A stretch of 64,000 nt of DNA, from assembly GCA_008933765.1 (NCBI GenBank), contig WBUK01000004.1, positions 1 through 64,000 of the forward strand, written 5' to 3'. The position numbers and the translations under genes are program-made. The DNA is from Ignavibacteriaceae bacterium (GTDB lineage Bacteria > Bacteroidota > Ignavibacteria > Ignavibacteriales > Ignavibacteriaceae). Positions 16,595 through 23,840 of the stretch are shown here, in pieces. Position 1 is the stretch's first letter. The number at the start of each line of letters is the position of its first letter. Below the pieces are notes generated by a model. That model was not told the origin of the DNA. It did not search any database and worked only from the letters and a program-made list of their open reading frames with translations.

Positions 16595-18143
16595 TTTTCC
16601 TTTCCTGCGCTTTTATCTTCAGCAATTCTTTTTTACCGAGCCTTATCCATTGAACCAACGGTATTCCTGCCGGGCACTCGTAGGCGCAGCAACCGCACTC
16701 CATACATGAAAAAATCCCGGCTTCTTCGGCGTCTTCAAACCGTTGAAGCTTCGAGAACCGGCTCAGCCGTGTGGGCAACAGATTAACGGGGCAGACCTCC
16801 ACACACTTTCCGCATCTCAGGCATGCAATCGCTTCAACGGGGGCGGAAGTGTCGCTCGTTAGCACTAACAGCCCCGAAGTTGCTTTCATAACCGGTGCAT
16901 TGTAGTCATAAAGATTTGTGCCCATCATCGGGCCGCCGGCGATAACTTTAATTGCCTCAGGTGTTAAGCCACCGCAGAACTCCAATATTTCTGAAATCGG
17001 CGTACCAACCGGCACAATTAAGTTTTTCGGTGTTTTAATTCCCTCGCCGGTAACGGTTATCCAGGCGTCTGTTTGTGGTGTGCCTTCAGTTACCGCTTTC
17101 CAGACGGAAATTGCAGTGCCGACATTTTGCATAACTACACCAACATCAACGGGAAGTTTGCCCGGAGGCACTTTCTTTCCTGTAATTGCGTAAATCAGCA
17201 TCTTTTCAGCGCCTTGCGGATATTTAACCGGCAACACTTCAACCCGAATATCACTGCGGGAACCTAATTTGTTTTTCAACAGAACTATCGCTTCAGGCTT
17301 GTTATCTTCAATTCCGATAACGCATTCAACGCCCGTGATTTTCATCAGTATTTCAATCCCGCCGATTAGTTGGTCGGTGTATTCAAGAATTAGCCTGTAG
17401 TCACGCGTTAAATATGGTTCACACTCGGCAGCATTAATTATCAATTTTTCTATCTTTTTGCCCGGTGGCGGTGAAAGTTTTACGAACATCGGAAATGCCG
17501 CTCCACCCATACCCACTATTCCGGCTTCTTTAATCCGCTCCAATAATTCTTCTTTTGTGGCGGTTTTCGGGTTAAGTGGCGGGAAAAATTCGTTTTCAGG
17601 TTCTGCAACTTTCTTTTCCTGTGGCTCTTCAGCAACTTCCGTTGCGTCGGCAGGTTCAGCGGTTGTGTTGCCTCCCGGCGTTACTGTTGCTGCAACTGTT
17701 GCATTAACTTTTTGAACTGAGGCTGCTTCAGTTGCTGTGCTAACTCCCGGTGTTACTGTTGCTGCAACCGTTGCGCTGACTTTTTGCGGTCCAGCAGCTT
17801 CAGCCACCGGTTCTTTTGGCTGTGTAACCGAAATTTCGATTACTGTTTTCGGCGCACCTGATAAGTGCGCGGTTTTTACTATTTTAGAAACGGTTCCGTT
17901 TACCGATGAATGTATCGGTGCGGAAATAAAACCTTCGGGTTCGGCAAGTAAAGTACCTTTCTTAACAATGCTACCCTTGGCTACAAGCAATTTAGCCTCT
18001 CTTCCCGCATGCTGCGATAGGGGTATATAAACCGTTTTTGGTGTCGGCAACACTTCAAATTGAAGGTCTTTGGTTAGTTCTTTCCCTTCTCTCGGGTGAA
18101 CCCCTCCTTTGAAAGCGCCGCGCAGAATCAATTTCTTAAGCAT
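16587..18143 (-). CDS. rnfC: Rnf complex NADH-side subunit RnfC
   Basis: 518-residue peripheral subunit that binds NADH and FMN. An N-terminal barrel-sandwich region (about 1-105, starting GGVHPREGKELT) is followed by a linker (about 106-195), a Nuo51-like FMN/NADH core ('GIVGMGGAAFP', 'INAAECEPYLTRDY', about 205-420) and two [4Fe-4S] motifs, CLRCGKCVEVCP and CMECGCCAYECP (about 438-495). The linker is expanded by a 24-residue in-frame tandem repeat (QKVSATVAATVTPG near 120, QKVNATVAATVTPG near 144), visible in the DNA with a 72-bp period at 17672-17815. It is the first gene of the cluster; a TATAAT-type promoter lies 39 bases upstream. Confidence 0.95.
   Translation of the reverse strand: MLKKLILRGAFKGGVHPREGKELTKDLQFEVLPTPKTVYIPLSQHAGREAKLLVAKGSIVKKGTLLAEPEGFISAPIHSSVNGTVSKIVKTAHLSGAPKTVIEISVTQPKEPVAEAAGPQKVSATVAATVTPGVSTATEAASVQKVNATVAATVTPGGNTTAEPADATEVAEEPQEKKVAEPENEFFPPLNPKTATKEELLERIKEAGIVGMGGAAFPMFVKLSPPPGKKIEKLIINAAECEPYLTRDYRLILEYTDQLIGGIEILMKITGVECVIGIEDNKPEAIVLLKNKLGSRSDIRVEVLPVKYPQGAEKMLIYAITGKKVPPGKLPVDVGVVMQNVGTAISVWKAVTEGTPQTDAWITVTGEGIKTPKNLIVPVGTPISEILEFCGGLTPEAIKVIAGGPMMGTNLYDYNAPVMKATSGLLVLTSDTSAPVEAIACLRCGKCVEVCPVNLLPTRLSRFSKLQRFEDAEEAGIFSCMECGCCAYECPAGIPLVQWIRLGKKELLKIKAQERKSA
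17672..17815. repeat. 72-bp in-frame tandem repeat inside rnfC
   Basis: CTCCCGG followed by GTTACTGTTGCTGCAAC occurs at 17672 and again at 17744. The copies code for a 24-residue Ala/Thr/Val-rich linker repeat. Differences between copies are mostly third-base changes. Confidence 0.85.
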
Positions 18144-18181
18144 TCGTCACTATAAGGTTGTGATATTTAAGCATATCAAAA

Positions 18182-18210
18182 ATTATACCACATTTAAAGT
18201 TGGCTTGCAG
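18182..18210 (-). promoter_or_regulatory. Candidate promoter of the Rnf cluster
   Basis: On the minus strand TATAAT (18187-18182) is preceded by TGG, an extended -10, with CTGCAA 17 bases upstream as a weak -35. The -10 is 39 bases before the rnfC ATG. This is a prediction by inspection; the -35 matches only three of six consensus bases. Confidence 0.4.
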
Positions 18211-18288
18211 GCGGTTTTAATCGCTTTACAATCCAGTTTTTCCAATAAAGGAAAATAATTTTCTATTATTTGATAAAATCGAGGGGAA

Positions 18289-19011
18289 GTGGCTTTACAT
18301 ACCTTATTATATTTGTATAACCAATTTTTATTATTTCGAGGAAAGATTATTAGCAGATCAGCATCAGGCAGGTTCGCCAACTGGAAGCCGGCTTTTCAAC
18401 TGCCCGGTTTTAAATGGTTCTTTGCAGGCACTTTTATTCTAAGCTTTATCTTAGCAAAGGTTGCCGGTTTAATTCTCGTTCTGAACGAAAGTAAAGTTGA
18501 AAAAACCGGGTTCAATTTCCCCGACCCAATCCTCTCTCTTTTTTCTCCGATCGATTTTACCTGGCCCATTTTTATCTGTTTATACGGAGCACTTTTCCTT
18601 ACTTTATACTACCTTTCATTCCGCCCGATACGGCTGATGATGGGTTTTCAGGCGTATTTTTTCCTTCTTAGTGCCCGTTTGGTGTGTATGTTCTTTCTGC
18701 CTCTTAAAGCACCTGATACACTGATCCCGTTGCTCGATCCTTTTATTACCCTTTTCAGTCAGGATATTGTGCTCAAGCACGATCTTTTCTTCTCGGGGCA
18801 TTTTTCGGTGGTTGTGTTGTTTAGCTTAGCCGTTGAAGATAAAATAAAAAAATATTTCATCGTTTTCTTAGCGGTTATAATGGCGGTTTTCATACTGTTG
18901 CAACATGTTCACTATACAATCGATTTGTTAGTTGCGCCGTTTTTCTCTTATGCTATCTGGCGTGCAACCGTTGCAGTGAATAAGAAACTGGGATATGTAC
19001 CCGAAGTGTAG
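18289..19011 (+). CDS. PAP2-type membrane protein resembling sphingomyelin synthase
   Basis: 240-residue membrane protein with about six helices. Two catalytic-type motifs are visible late in the protein: 'DLFFSGH' (about residue 164-170) and 'HVHYTIDLL' (about 206-214). These match the H-H-D triad layout of the PAP2_C/sphingomyelin-synthase branch, which transfers phospho-head groups between lipids. The substrate is unknown; because Bacteroidetes-group bacteria make sphingolipids, a head-group transferase is plausible, and a lipid phosphatase is the alternative. The start is uncertain: the longest frame opens with GTG 18289, with GAGGGG only two bases before it. It is divergent from rnfC. 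Its 3' end is duplicated downstream. Confidence 0.7.
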   Translation: MALHTLLYLYNQFLLFRGKIISRSASGRFANWKPAFQLPGFKWFFAGTFILSFILAKVAGLILVLNESKVEKTGFNFPDPILSLFSPIDFTWPIFICLYGALFLTLYYLSFRPIRLMMGFQAYFFLLSARLVCMFFLPLKAPDTLIPLLDPFITLFSQDIVLKHDLFFSGHFSVVVLFSLAVEDKIKKYFIVFLAVIMAVFILLQHVHYTIDLLVAPFFSYAIWRATVAVNKKLGYVPEV

Positions 19012-19148
19012 CTTCAAATTTTCTGAAGTGTAGTTTCAGATTTCTGATTTAATGCAGGGGGCGGGTATTGAACGGTAGTCTCGGATTTCTGATTTGATGC
19101 AGGGGGCGGGTATTGAACGGTAGTCTCGGATTTCTGATTTAATGCAGG
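19003..19148. repeat. Tandem repeats spanning the stop of the PAP2-like gene
   Basis: GAAGTGTAG, the last codons and stop of the gene at 19003-19011, recurs at 19025-19033 with its following TTCA. Next comes a 45-bp unit starting at 19039, repeated at 19084 with one mismatch and in part at 19129. The unit contains GCAGGGGGCGGGTATTGAAC. Confidence 0.9.
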
Positions 19149-19160
19149 AAGAACCACGAG

Positions 19161-19303
19161 TCAAATGACTTCATCTTCTGCCACTCCGCAATTCACTTTG
19201 TAAAAGTTTGGAGGGAAGAAAAAAGGCTGCAATGCTTCCTACAATCTTACGGATTAAGTGACTTCATCTTCTGCCACTCCTCAACCCACTCAGTAAAAGG
19301 TTT
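19161..19303. repeat. Duplicated 3' end of the parvulin gene
   Basis: A 22-bp block (start TGACTTCATC, end TGCCACTCC) at 19259-19280 encodes the end of the parvulin protein (EWQKMKS). It is repeated exactly at 19166-19187, downstream of the stop, with weaker similarity continuing for about 25 bases (ACTTTTACTG region). The offset is 93. Confidence 0.9.
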
Positions 19304-21115
19304 TGAAAGGGGGAAAGCCGTAATTCTTCCGCCAAAGCCCATATATCTGTAGTAAATTGCGTTGGTTTCCGTTACTTTCAGTTCGTTAATTTTCGCTAAA
19401 TCAATTTGCGTGTTGTATTTAACCGCAAGTTCAGCCGTGTTATCAACAATCGATTTATAATATTTCTGCCAAGCGAGGTCGCGTCGCAGTTTTTCTTTCA
19501 CTGCTTCATACTCCTCATTCATAACAATATCTTCATTCTTTTTATCAACAAGTTTCACAACCACATACTCGTCCCCCACTTTAATGGGCCCATATACCCG
19601 CCCGGGTGTCAGCTTTAAGGCAACACTTCCTGTTTCACCATAATCTGCAGCGGGAATAAACTGATCCGCTTTACCATTAATTTCAGCGTCTCTGTCACCA
19701 TTCACATCAGAAGCAATTTTCCTGAAATCTTCTCCTCTTTCCGCACGCTCCAATACCGAAGAAATCAGATCAAGGTCACCGGTTACCGCACGGATAAGCT
19801 TAATACTCACCCCACCGGCGTGCCCTTCGTTTCGGCGAATGAAATAATCCATCACCTCAGCGTCGCTGATTTTTGCGGAATCAACATAGAGCGACTGATA
19901 AGCGTTTGAAAGCGTGAAATCACGCCAGATGTTAAACTCGCGCCTTACATCGGGCTTTTTGTGAAGTTGCCTTTTCATCGCTTCCTTTGCCAGAAGTTCC
20001 GATTCAATAAAATCTCTTGTCCAGTTTTTTAGTTTAACAGTTAAATATTCTTTGTCAATCGAAGAAACCGTTCTTCCCTCACCTGCAAGAAAATAAATAA
20101 AATCATCCAACGGGTAGTTCACCCCCTCGTGCACAAAATAAGGAGCTGAAAGAGAATCCTGCGGTATATTTTTGGGTAATTTATAGAAATAATCACTTTT
20201 TAACGAATACTCTTCACCGTGACTGATCGCAGAAGCAAAATTTTTATCTTCCTGTGCGCCGGTGGTTAAAATCTCACGAAGTTTTCCCAAAAGCAAACTT
20301 AACAACCTGCCGTCGGTAGAAACCTTCAACCCCTTAAAAAACTCAGTTTTGAACGCTTTATAATATTTTTGTGTCATTCTTTCCAAATAAATCTTTTTCA
20401 CGCGGGCAAACTCATTCTCAAAATCCTGCGAGCTTTTCATCGTGGTGTCGTGTTTGCTTTCAATGTAAAAAATGTACCATACCCCGTCGTGTTCAATGGG
20501 TGCGGTGTATTCTTTCGGTTTTGTCTCATAAAGCAGGTTTTCAACATCCACATCGAACATGCCGTAAGAAACAGTCAGCTCGTTTTGGTGCGCATTTTCA
20601 CCATAAATACTTAAGAAAAGAGAATCGAAAGGCAGCCCTTTTTGCAGGAAATCGTAGTTGTTCTTGATTTGCGCTTCGTTACTGTTCCTGATCGCTTTAA
20701 TGTCAATTTTAGTCAGCGCTTTCGCAAATTCGTTTGAAAGTGTTTGTTGTGATTGGTCGATTTTCTCCGTTATTTCCGTTTTGAAGAGTGCATCTGCGGC
20801 AAACATTTTCTCAAACTGAAAGATTCTTTTACGCACCTCAGGAATTGTATCCAAATGGAGCCTTTCAGCCTCCAAAGCGAAAAGCTTATCCGCTGCCATA
20901 GTGTAAATCAACTCTTCTTTAAGCGCATCCTGTGCCCACTTCACATGTGCAATATATTTTGGAGTCATTTCATACCAGACAACGAACTCGCCGGCGGTAA
21001 TCTCTTTACCCCCAATTTTCGCCACCACATCCTTGCTCAACTGTGCAAAAACGGCATTCGAAAGAAAAACGCTGAAAAAAAAGATTAAAAAGAAAAAAAT
21101 GTTCTTTGGTCGCAT
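19247..21115 (-). CDS. SurA/PpiD-like peptidyl-prolyl isomerase (parvulin)
   Basis: 622-residue periplasmic folding factor. A signal peptide (about 1-25, ending NAVFAQ) precedes a SurA-type N-terminal chaperone region (about 30-160). A first parvulin-like segment follows ('VSYGMFDVDVENLLYETKPKEYTAPIEHDGVWYIFYIESK'), and a second near residues 480-530 ('GETGSVALKLTPGRVYGPIKVGDEYVVVKLVDKK'). Such proteins assist outer-membrane protein assembly, fitting the many barrels encoded nearby. ATG 21115 is preferred to the TTG two codons upstream. No clear ribosome binding site is visible. It is divergent from the SGNH gene, and its 3' end is duplicated beyond the stop. Confidence 0.8.
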   Translation of the reverse strand: MRPKNIFFFLIFFFSVFLSNAVFAQLSKDVVAKIGGKEITAGEFVVWYEMTPKYIAHVKWAQDALKEELIYTMAADKLFALEAERLHLDTIPEVRKRIFQFEKMFAADALFKTEITEKIDQSQQTLSNEFAKALTKIDIKAIRNSNEAQIKNNYDFLQKGLPFDSLFLSIYGENAHQNELTVSYGMFDVDVENLLYETKPKEYTAPIEHDGVWYIFYIESKHDTTMKSSQDFENEFARVKKIYLERMTQKYYKAFKTEFFKGLKVSTDGRLLSLLLGKLREILTTGAQEDKNFASAISHGEEYSLKSDYFYKLPKNIPQDSLSAPYFVHEGVNYPLDDFIYFLAGEGRTVSSIDKEYLTVKLKNWTRDFIESELLAKEAMKRQLHKKPDVRREFNIWRDFTLSNAYQSLYVDSAKISDAEVMDYFIRRNEGHAGGVSIKLIRAVTGDLDLISSVLERAERGEDFRKIASDVNGDRDAEINGKADQFIPAADYGETGSVALKLTPGRVYGPIKVGDEYVVVKLVDKKNEDIVMNEEYEAVKEKLRRDLAWQKYYKSIVDNTAELAVKYNTQIDLAKINELKVTETNAIYYRYMGFGGRITAFPLSKPFTEWVEEWQKMKSLNP

Positions 21116-21189
21116 TAGCAATTTTATTTTTTAATAGTCATTAATTTACGAATTTTAGACGGCTGATTTCAAAAATTATCCCAATTTTC

Positions 21190-23046
21190 ATGGAAAAGAA
21201 AAAGCGCTATCCTCTTTATTTTTATTTTATCACGGTTTTAATACCGTTTTTGCTGCTTGCATTGGTTGAAGTGGGGCTTAGGCTCGGCGGATTTGGCGCA
21301 ATCCCTCCGATATTTGTGCCCGTTCCGGAGACCGACGGAAAATATCTGATGATGGATCACAACTTTTCCAAACGCTACTTAAAAAACGCCGGTTTCAACC
21401 CTACTACAATAGACGATGTATTTCTGAAAGATAAAGACCCCGAAACTTTCCGCATTTTTGTGCTCGGCGAAAGCAGTGCCGCCGGCTTTCCTTTCGAGCC
21501 TGTCGGCGCCTTCTCCCGCTTTTTGAGTTTCAAATTAAAACTACTTTACCCCGCGAAAAAATTCGAAGTTGTAAATTTAGGGATAGCCGCACTCAATTCT
21601 TATGCAATTCTGGATATACTCGATGAAATGCTCGCTCAAAAGCCCGATTTAGTGCTGATTTACGCCGGGCATAACGAATACTACGGAGCCTTCGGCGCTG
21701 CTTCGATGGTTGCGTTGGGTGAATCTCCCGGCGCAACGCGGTTTTTCAGAACAATCGGGAATTTGCGCATTTTTCAGTTGCTAAGCTCAATTTTCGGAAG
21801 TGATGCATCTGAGCCAAAGGGAACACAATTGATGGAAGCCCTCGCAAAAGATAAACTTGTCCCGAAAGGTTCTGAGGTTTTTAACGCCGGAATTGACCAG
21901 TTCAATGAAAACTTATCAGAAATTTTTGGGAAAATTCGTTCAGCCGGCATCCCGGTTATTGCCGGCACATTGGCTTCGAACCTTTTGGATCAGCCACCCT
22001 TTTATCCGGAATTTGACGGGGCGGGTGAAGTTTATAAGAAAGGGCAACAGCTTTATTCCGAAGGAAAATTTTCAGAAGCTTTTACAGAGTTTGAAAAGGC
22101 GAAAGAATTAGACGAGCTTCGTTTCAGAGCTCCCGTAGAATTTAACTCAATTATCCGGAAAACTGCGGAAAAAGAGGGTGTCCCTGTGGTTGCTGTTGAT
22201 TCGATGCTTGCCACTGCGTGCTCGCACGGGGTAATTGGGAAGGAAGTGATGATCGATCACCTTCATCCGAATCTTTTCGGTTATAAACTGATGGCTGACC
22301 TTTTTCTGAAAGGAATGGAGAATAATGGGTTTTTGAAAGATTTTCAAAAGGTAACTGACGAAGATAAACAAGAAAATCAAGGCACGGCTGATGCCGGAAG
22401 TGTTGCCGATAGCCTTCTGTGGCAACAATTCCCTTTCACACGGCTTGACTCAACAATAGCCCTTTACAGAATTGCTGCTCTGCAGGGGCAGTGGCCCTAT
22501 AACCGTTCCGGAAAACCTAAATCTCCCGAAGAAATCAGAAAACCAACTGATAAAATTGATTCTGTTGCTCTTTCTGTCAGCAAGGGAAAGATTGACTGGT
22601 TCGCCGCGCACACCGAAGTTGCTGATTATTATAAAGGCTTAGGGCAGGCTGACCGGTTGGAAAAAGAATACCGCGTCCTTATTTCACAATCTTTTTTCTT
22701 ACCAAAATATTATGACCTGCTAGCAAATAATCTTTTGGAAATGGGAATGTACGACAGGGCAAAAGCTGTGCTGGAAGAAAGCTATGCCCTTAAACCGGGC
22801 GCGTTTTCAACGAAGTGGCTTGGCACTTTAGCACTAAAAGATGAAAACCCACAAAAAGCGAAAGATCTTCTTTCCGAAAGCATAAACTATAACGGTGATG
22901 ACACTCAAACCCTCTACAACCTAACGGGAGCCTGTTTATCTCTGAAAGATTACAGTTCTGCCAAAACCTACATCAACCGTTGCTTAGCACTCGACCCAAA
23001 ATATCCCGGTGCGGCAGAACTGCAGAAACAACTTCAGAATTTTTAA
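21190..23046 (+). CDS. Membrane-anchored SGNH hydrolase with C-terminal TPRs
   Basis: 618-residue protein. An N-terminal transmembrane anchor (about 12-33) is followed by an SGNH/GDSL hydrolase domain. Block I is VLGESSAAG with Ser95 as nucleophile, block III is AGHNE (about 158-162), and block V is DHLHPN with Asp356/His359. TPR-like repeats follow from about residue 470 ('YDLLANNLLEMGMYDRAKAVLEESYALKPG'). The catalytic set is complete, so an active esterase or O-acetyl hydrolase on lipids, glycans or proteins is likely; the substrate is unknown. Eight 18-bp repeats begin nine bases after the stop. Confidence 0.8.
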   Translation: MEKKKRYPLYFYFITVLIPFLLLALVEVGLRLGGFGAIPPIFVPVPETDGKYLMMDHNFSKRYLKNAGFNPTTIDDVFLKDKDPETFRIFVLGESSAAGFPFEPVGAFSRFLSFKLKLLYPAKKFEVVNLGIAALNSYAILDILDEMLAQKPDLVLIYAGHNEYYGAFGAASMVALGESPGATRFFRTIGNLRIFQLLSSIFGSDASEPKGTQLMEALAKDKLVPKGSEVFNAGIDQFNENLSEIFGKIRSAGIPVIAGTLASNLLDQPPFYPEFDGAGEVYKKGQQLYSEGKFSEAFTEFEKAKELDELRFRAPVEFNSIIRKTAEKEGVPVVAVDSMLATACSHGVIGKEVMIDHLHPNLFGYKLMADLFLKGMENNGFLKDFQKVTDEDKQENQGTADAGSVADSLLWQQFPFTRLDSTIALYRIAALQGQWPYNRSGKPKSPEEIRKPTDKIDSVALSVSKGKIDWFAAHTEVADYYKGLGQADRLEKEYRVLISQSFFLPKYYDLLANNLLEMGMYDRAKAVLEESYALKPGAFSTKWLGTLALKDENPQKAKDLLSESINYNGDDTQTLYNLTGACLSLKDYSSAKTYINRCLALDPKYPGAAELQKQLQNF

Positions 23047-23054
23047 TAATAATA

Positions 23055-23198
23055 AACGAACATACTTTAACAGAAGGACTATATTTAATAAACTAACAAA
23101 CTTTAATAGATACACAAATTTTAATAGACGGACAAATTTTAATAGACGGACAAATTTTAATAAACCGACATACTTTAACAGACGAACATACTTTTCTT
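23055..23198. repeat. Eight 18-bp tandem repeats
   Basis: Units start at 23055, 23073, 23091, 23109, 23127, 23145, 23163 and 23181. The consensus is GACGGACAAATTTTAATA. The two central units (23127 and 23145) are identical; the outer ones are more diverged, as expected if the array grew from the middle. There are no spacers. Confidence 0.92.
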
Positions 23199-23255
23199 TT
23201 TCAATAAATACAAATCGATAAGAACTGCCAAACACACCGGTATAAATCTATTGTA

Positions 23256-23323
23256 AACTTTGCACGAATATGCGTCAGCTTTACACACATTTACTCCAAC
23301 TTACACGAATATGCGTCAACTTT
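23256..23323. repeat. Direct repeat with ACGAATATGCGTCA core
   Basis: Two copies, 23256-23282 and 23298-23323, share AACTT, ACGAATATGCGTCA and CTTT, at an offset of about 42. Confidence 0.8.
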
Positions 23324-23563
23324 GAACGGATGATATCTCCTCCCATCCCGAACCTTAACCCAATTACACAAAACTTTTTACACTCCTTATCCCCTTTCCA
23401 AAAACTCACTGCAACCATTGATAATCTCTCTAAAATTATGTCAAATACAAAACCAATAATTTGCAGTGGTTATAAACAGAAGTCTCTAAGTGCATAACTC
23501 GTTCACGCGGGAACAGATAATCAAATTGTTGAAAATGATAAAACGGGTAAAATTTTCCTTTAA

Positions 23564-23700
23564 TGGGGCATGCATTAAAATTCAAAAGCAAAATAGCGCA
23601 CAAAATTTTTTGCAGTGGAGCGTAAATTAAAATTCAAAAGCAAAATAACCGGCAAAATTGCACTTCAGTATTGCCTGAATCAAAATCCAAAAAGCAAAAA
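23564..23700. repeat. 52-bp tandem repeat before the terminator
   Basis: Units start near 23564, 23616 and 23669. The first two share ATTAAAATTCAAAAGCAAAA and end in a run leading to CAG; the third is diverged (AATCAAAATCCAAAAAGC). Confidence 0.8.
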
Positions 23701-23731
23701 AAATCCGGGCAGCTTTTCAGCCGCCCGGATT
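23693..23731 (-). terminator. Strong terminator of the T9SS cluster
   Basis: AATCCGGGC (23702-23710) pairs with GCCCGGATT (23723-23731), with two further inner pairs and a TTTTCA loop. On the minus strand the stem is followed by a T run (23703-23696 and beyond). It lies 110 bases past the stop of the 23841 gene. Confidence 0.9.
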
Positions 23732-23733
23732 AG

Positions 23734-23835
23734 GGTCTCTCAAAAAAGAGATTAATTCTTCTTCCGAGGTTCTCTTAAAAAGAGATTAACTTTTCTTCAA
23801 AGAGTCTCTTAATCAGAGATTAATTTTTCTTCAGA
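23734..23835. repeat. Three 34-bp repeats, each with a small stem-loop
   Basis: Units start near 23734, 23768 and 23802. Each contains TCTCT followed by 4-6 bases and AGAGA, a five-base inverted repeat, and then TTAA and a TTCTTC tail. They lie in the 3' untranslated part of the gene at 23841, between its stop and the terminator. Confidence 0.85.
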
Positions 23836-23840
23836 TTGAA

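Larger units (their letters stand above)
23047..23840. other. 794-bp convergent intergenic region built of repeat families
   Basis: No convincing gene is present. From left to right it holds an 18-bp array (23055-23198), a 26-bp direct repeat (23256-23323), an uncharacterised AT-rich part (23324-23560), a 52-bp repeat (23564-23700), a strong minus-strand terminator (23693-23731) and a stem-loop repeat trio (23734-23835). The frames open here are made of repeat translations. Confidence 0.7.

Noticed and set aside
23009..23235. Open frames on both strands across the 18-bp array, giving hexapeptide repeats such as FNRRTN and KFVRLL
   Set aside because: They arise because the 18-bp unit is free of stops in several frames. 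They overlap the SGNH gene end, have no ribosome binding site and show no domain.
23270..23497. 75-codon frame in the convergent intergenic region
   Set aside because: Low-complexity composition, begins inside a direct repeat, no ribosome binding site.
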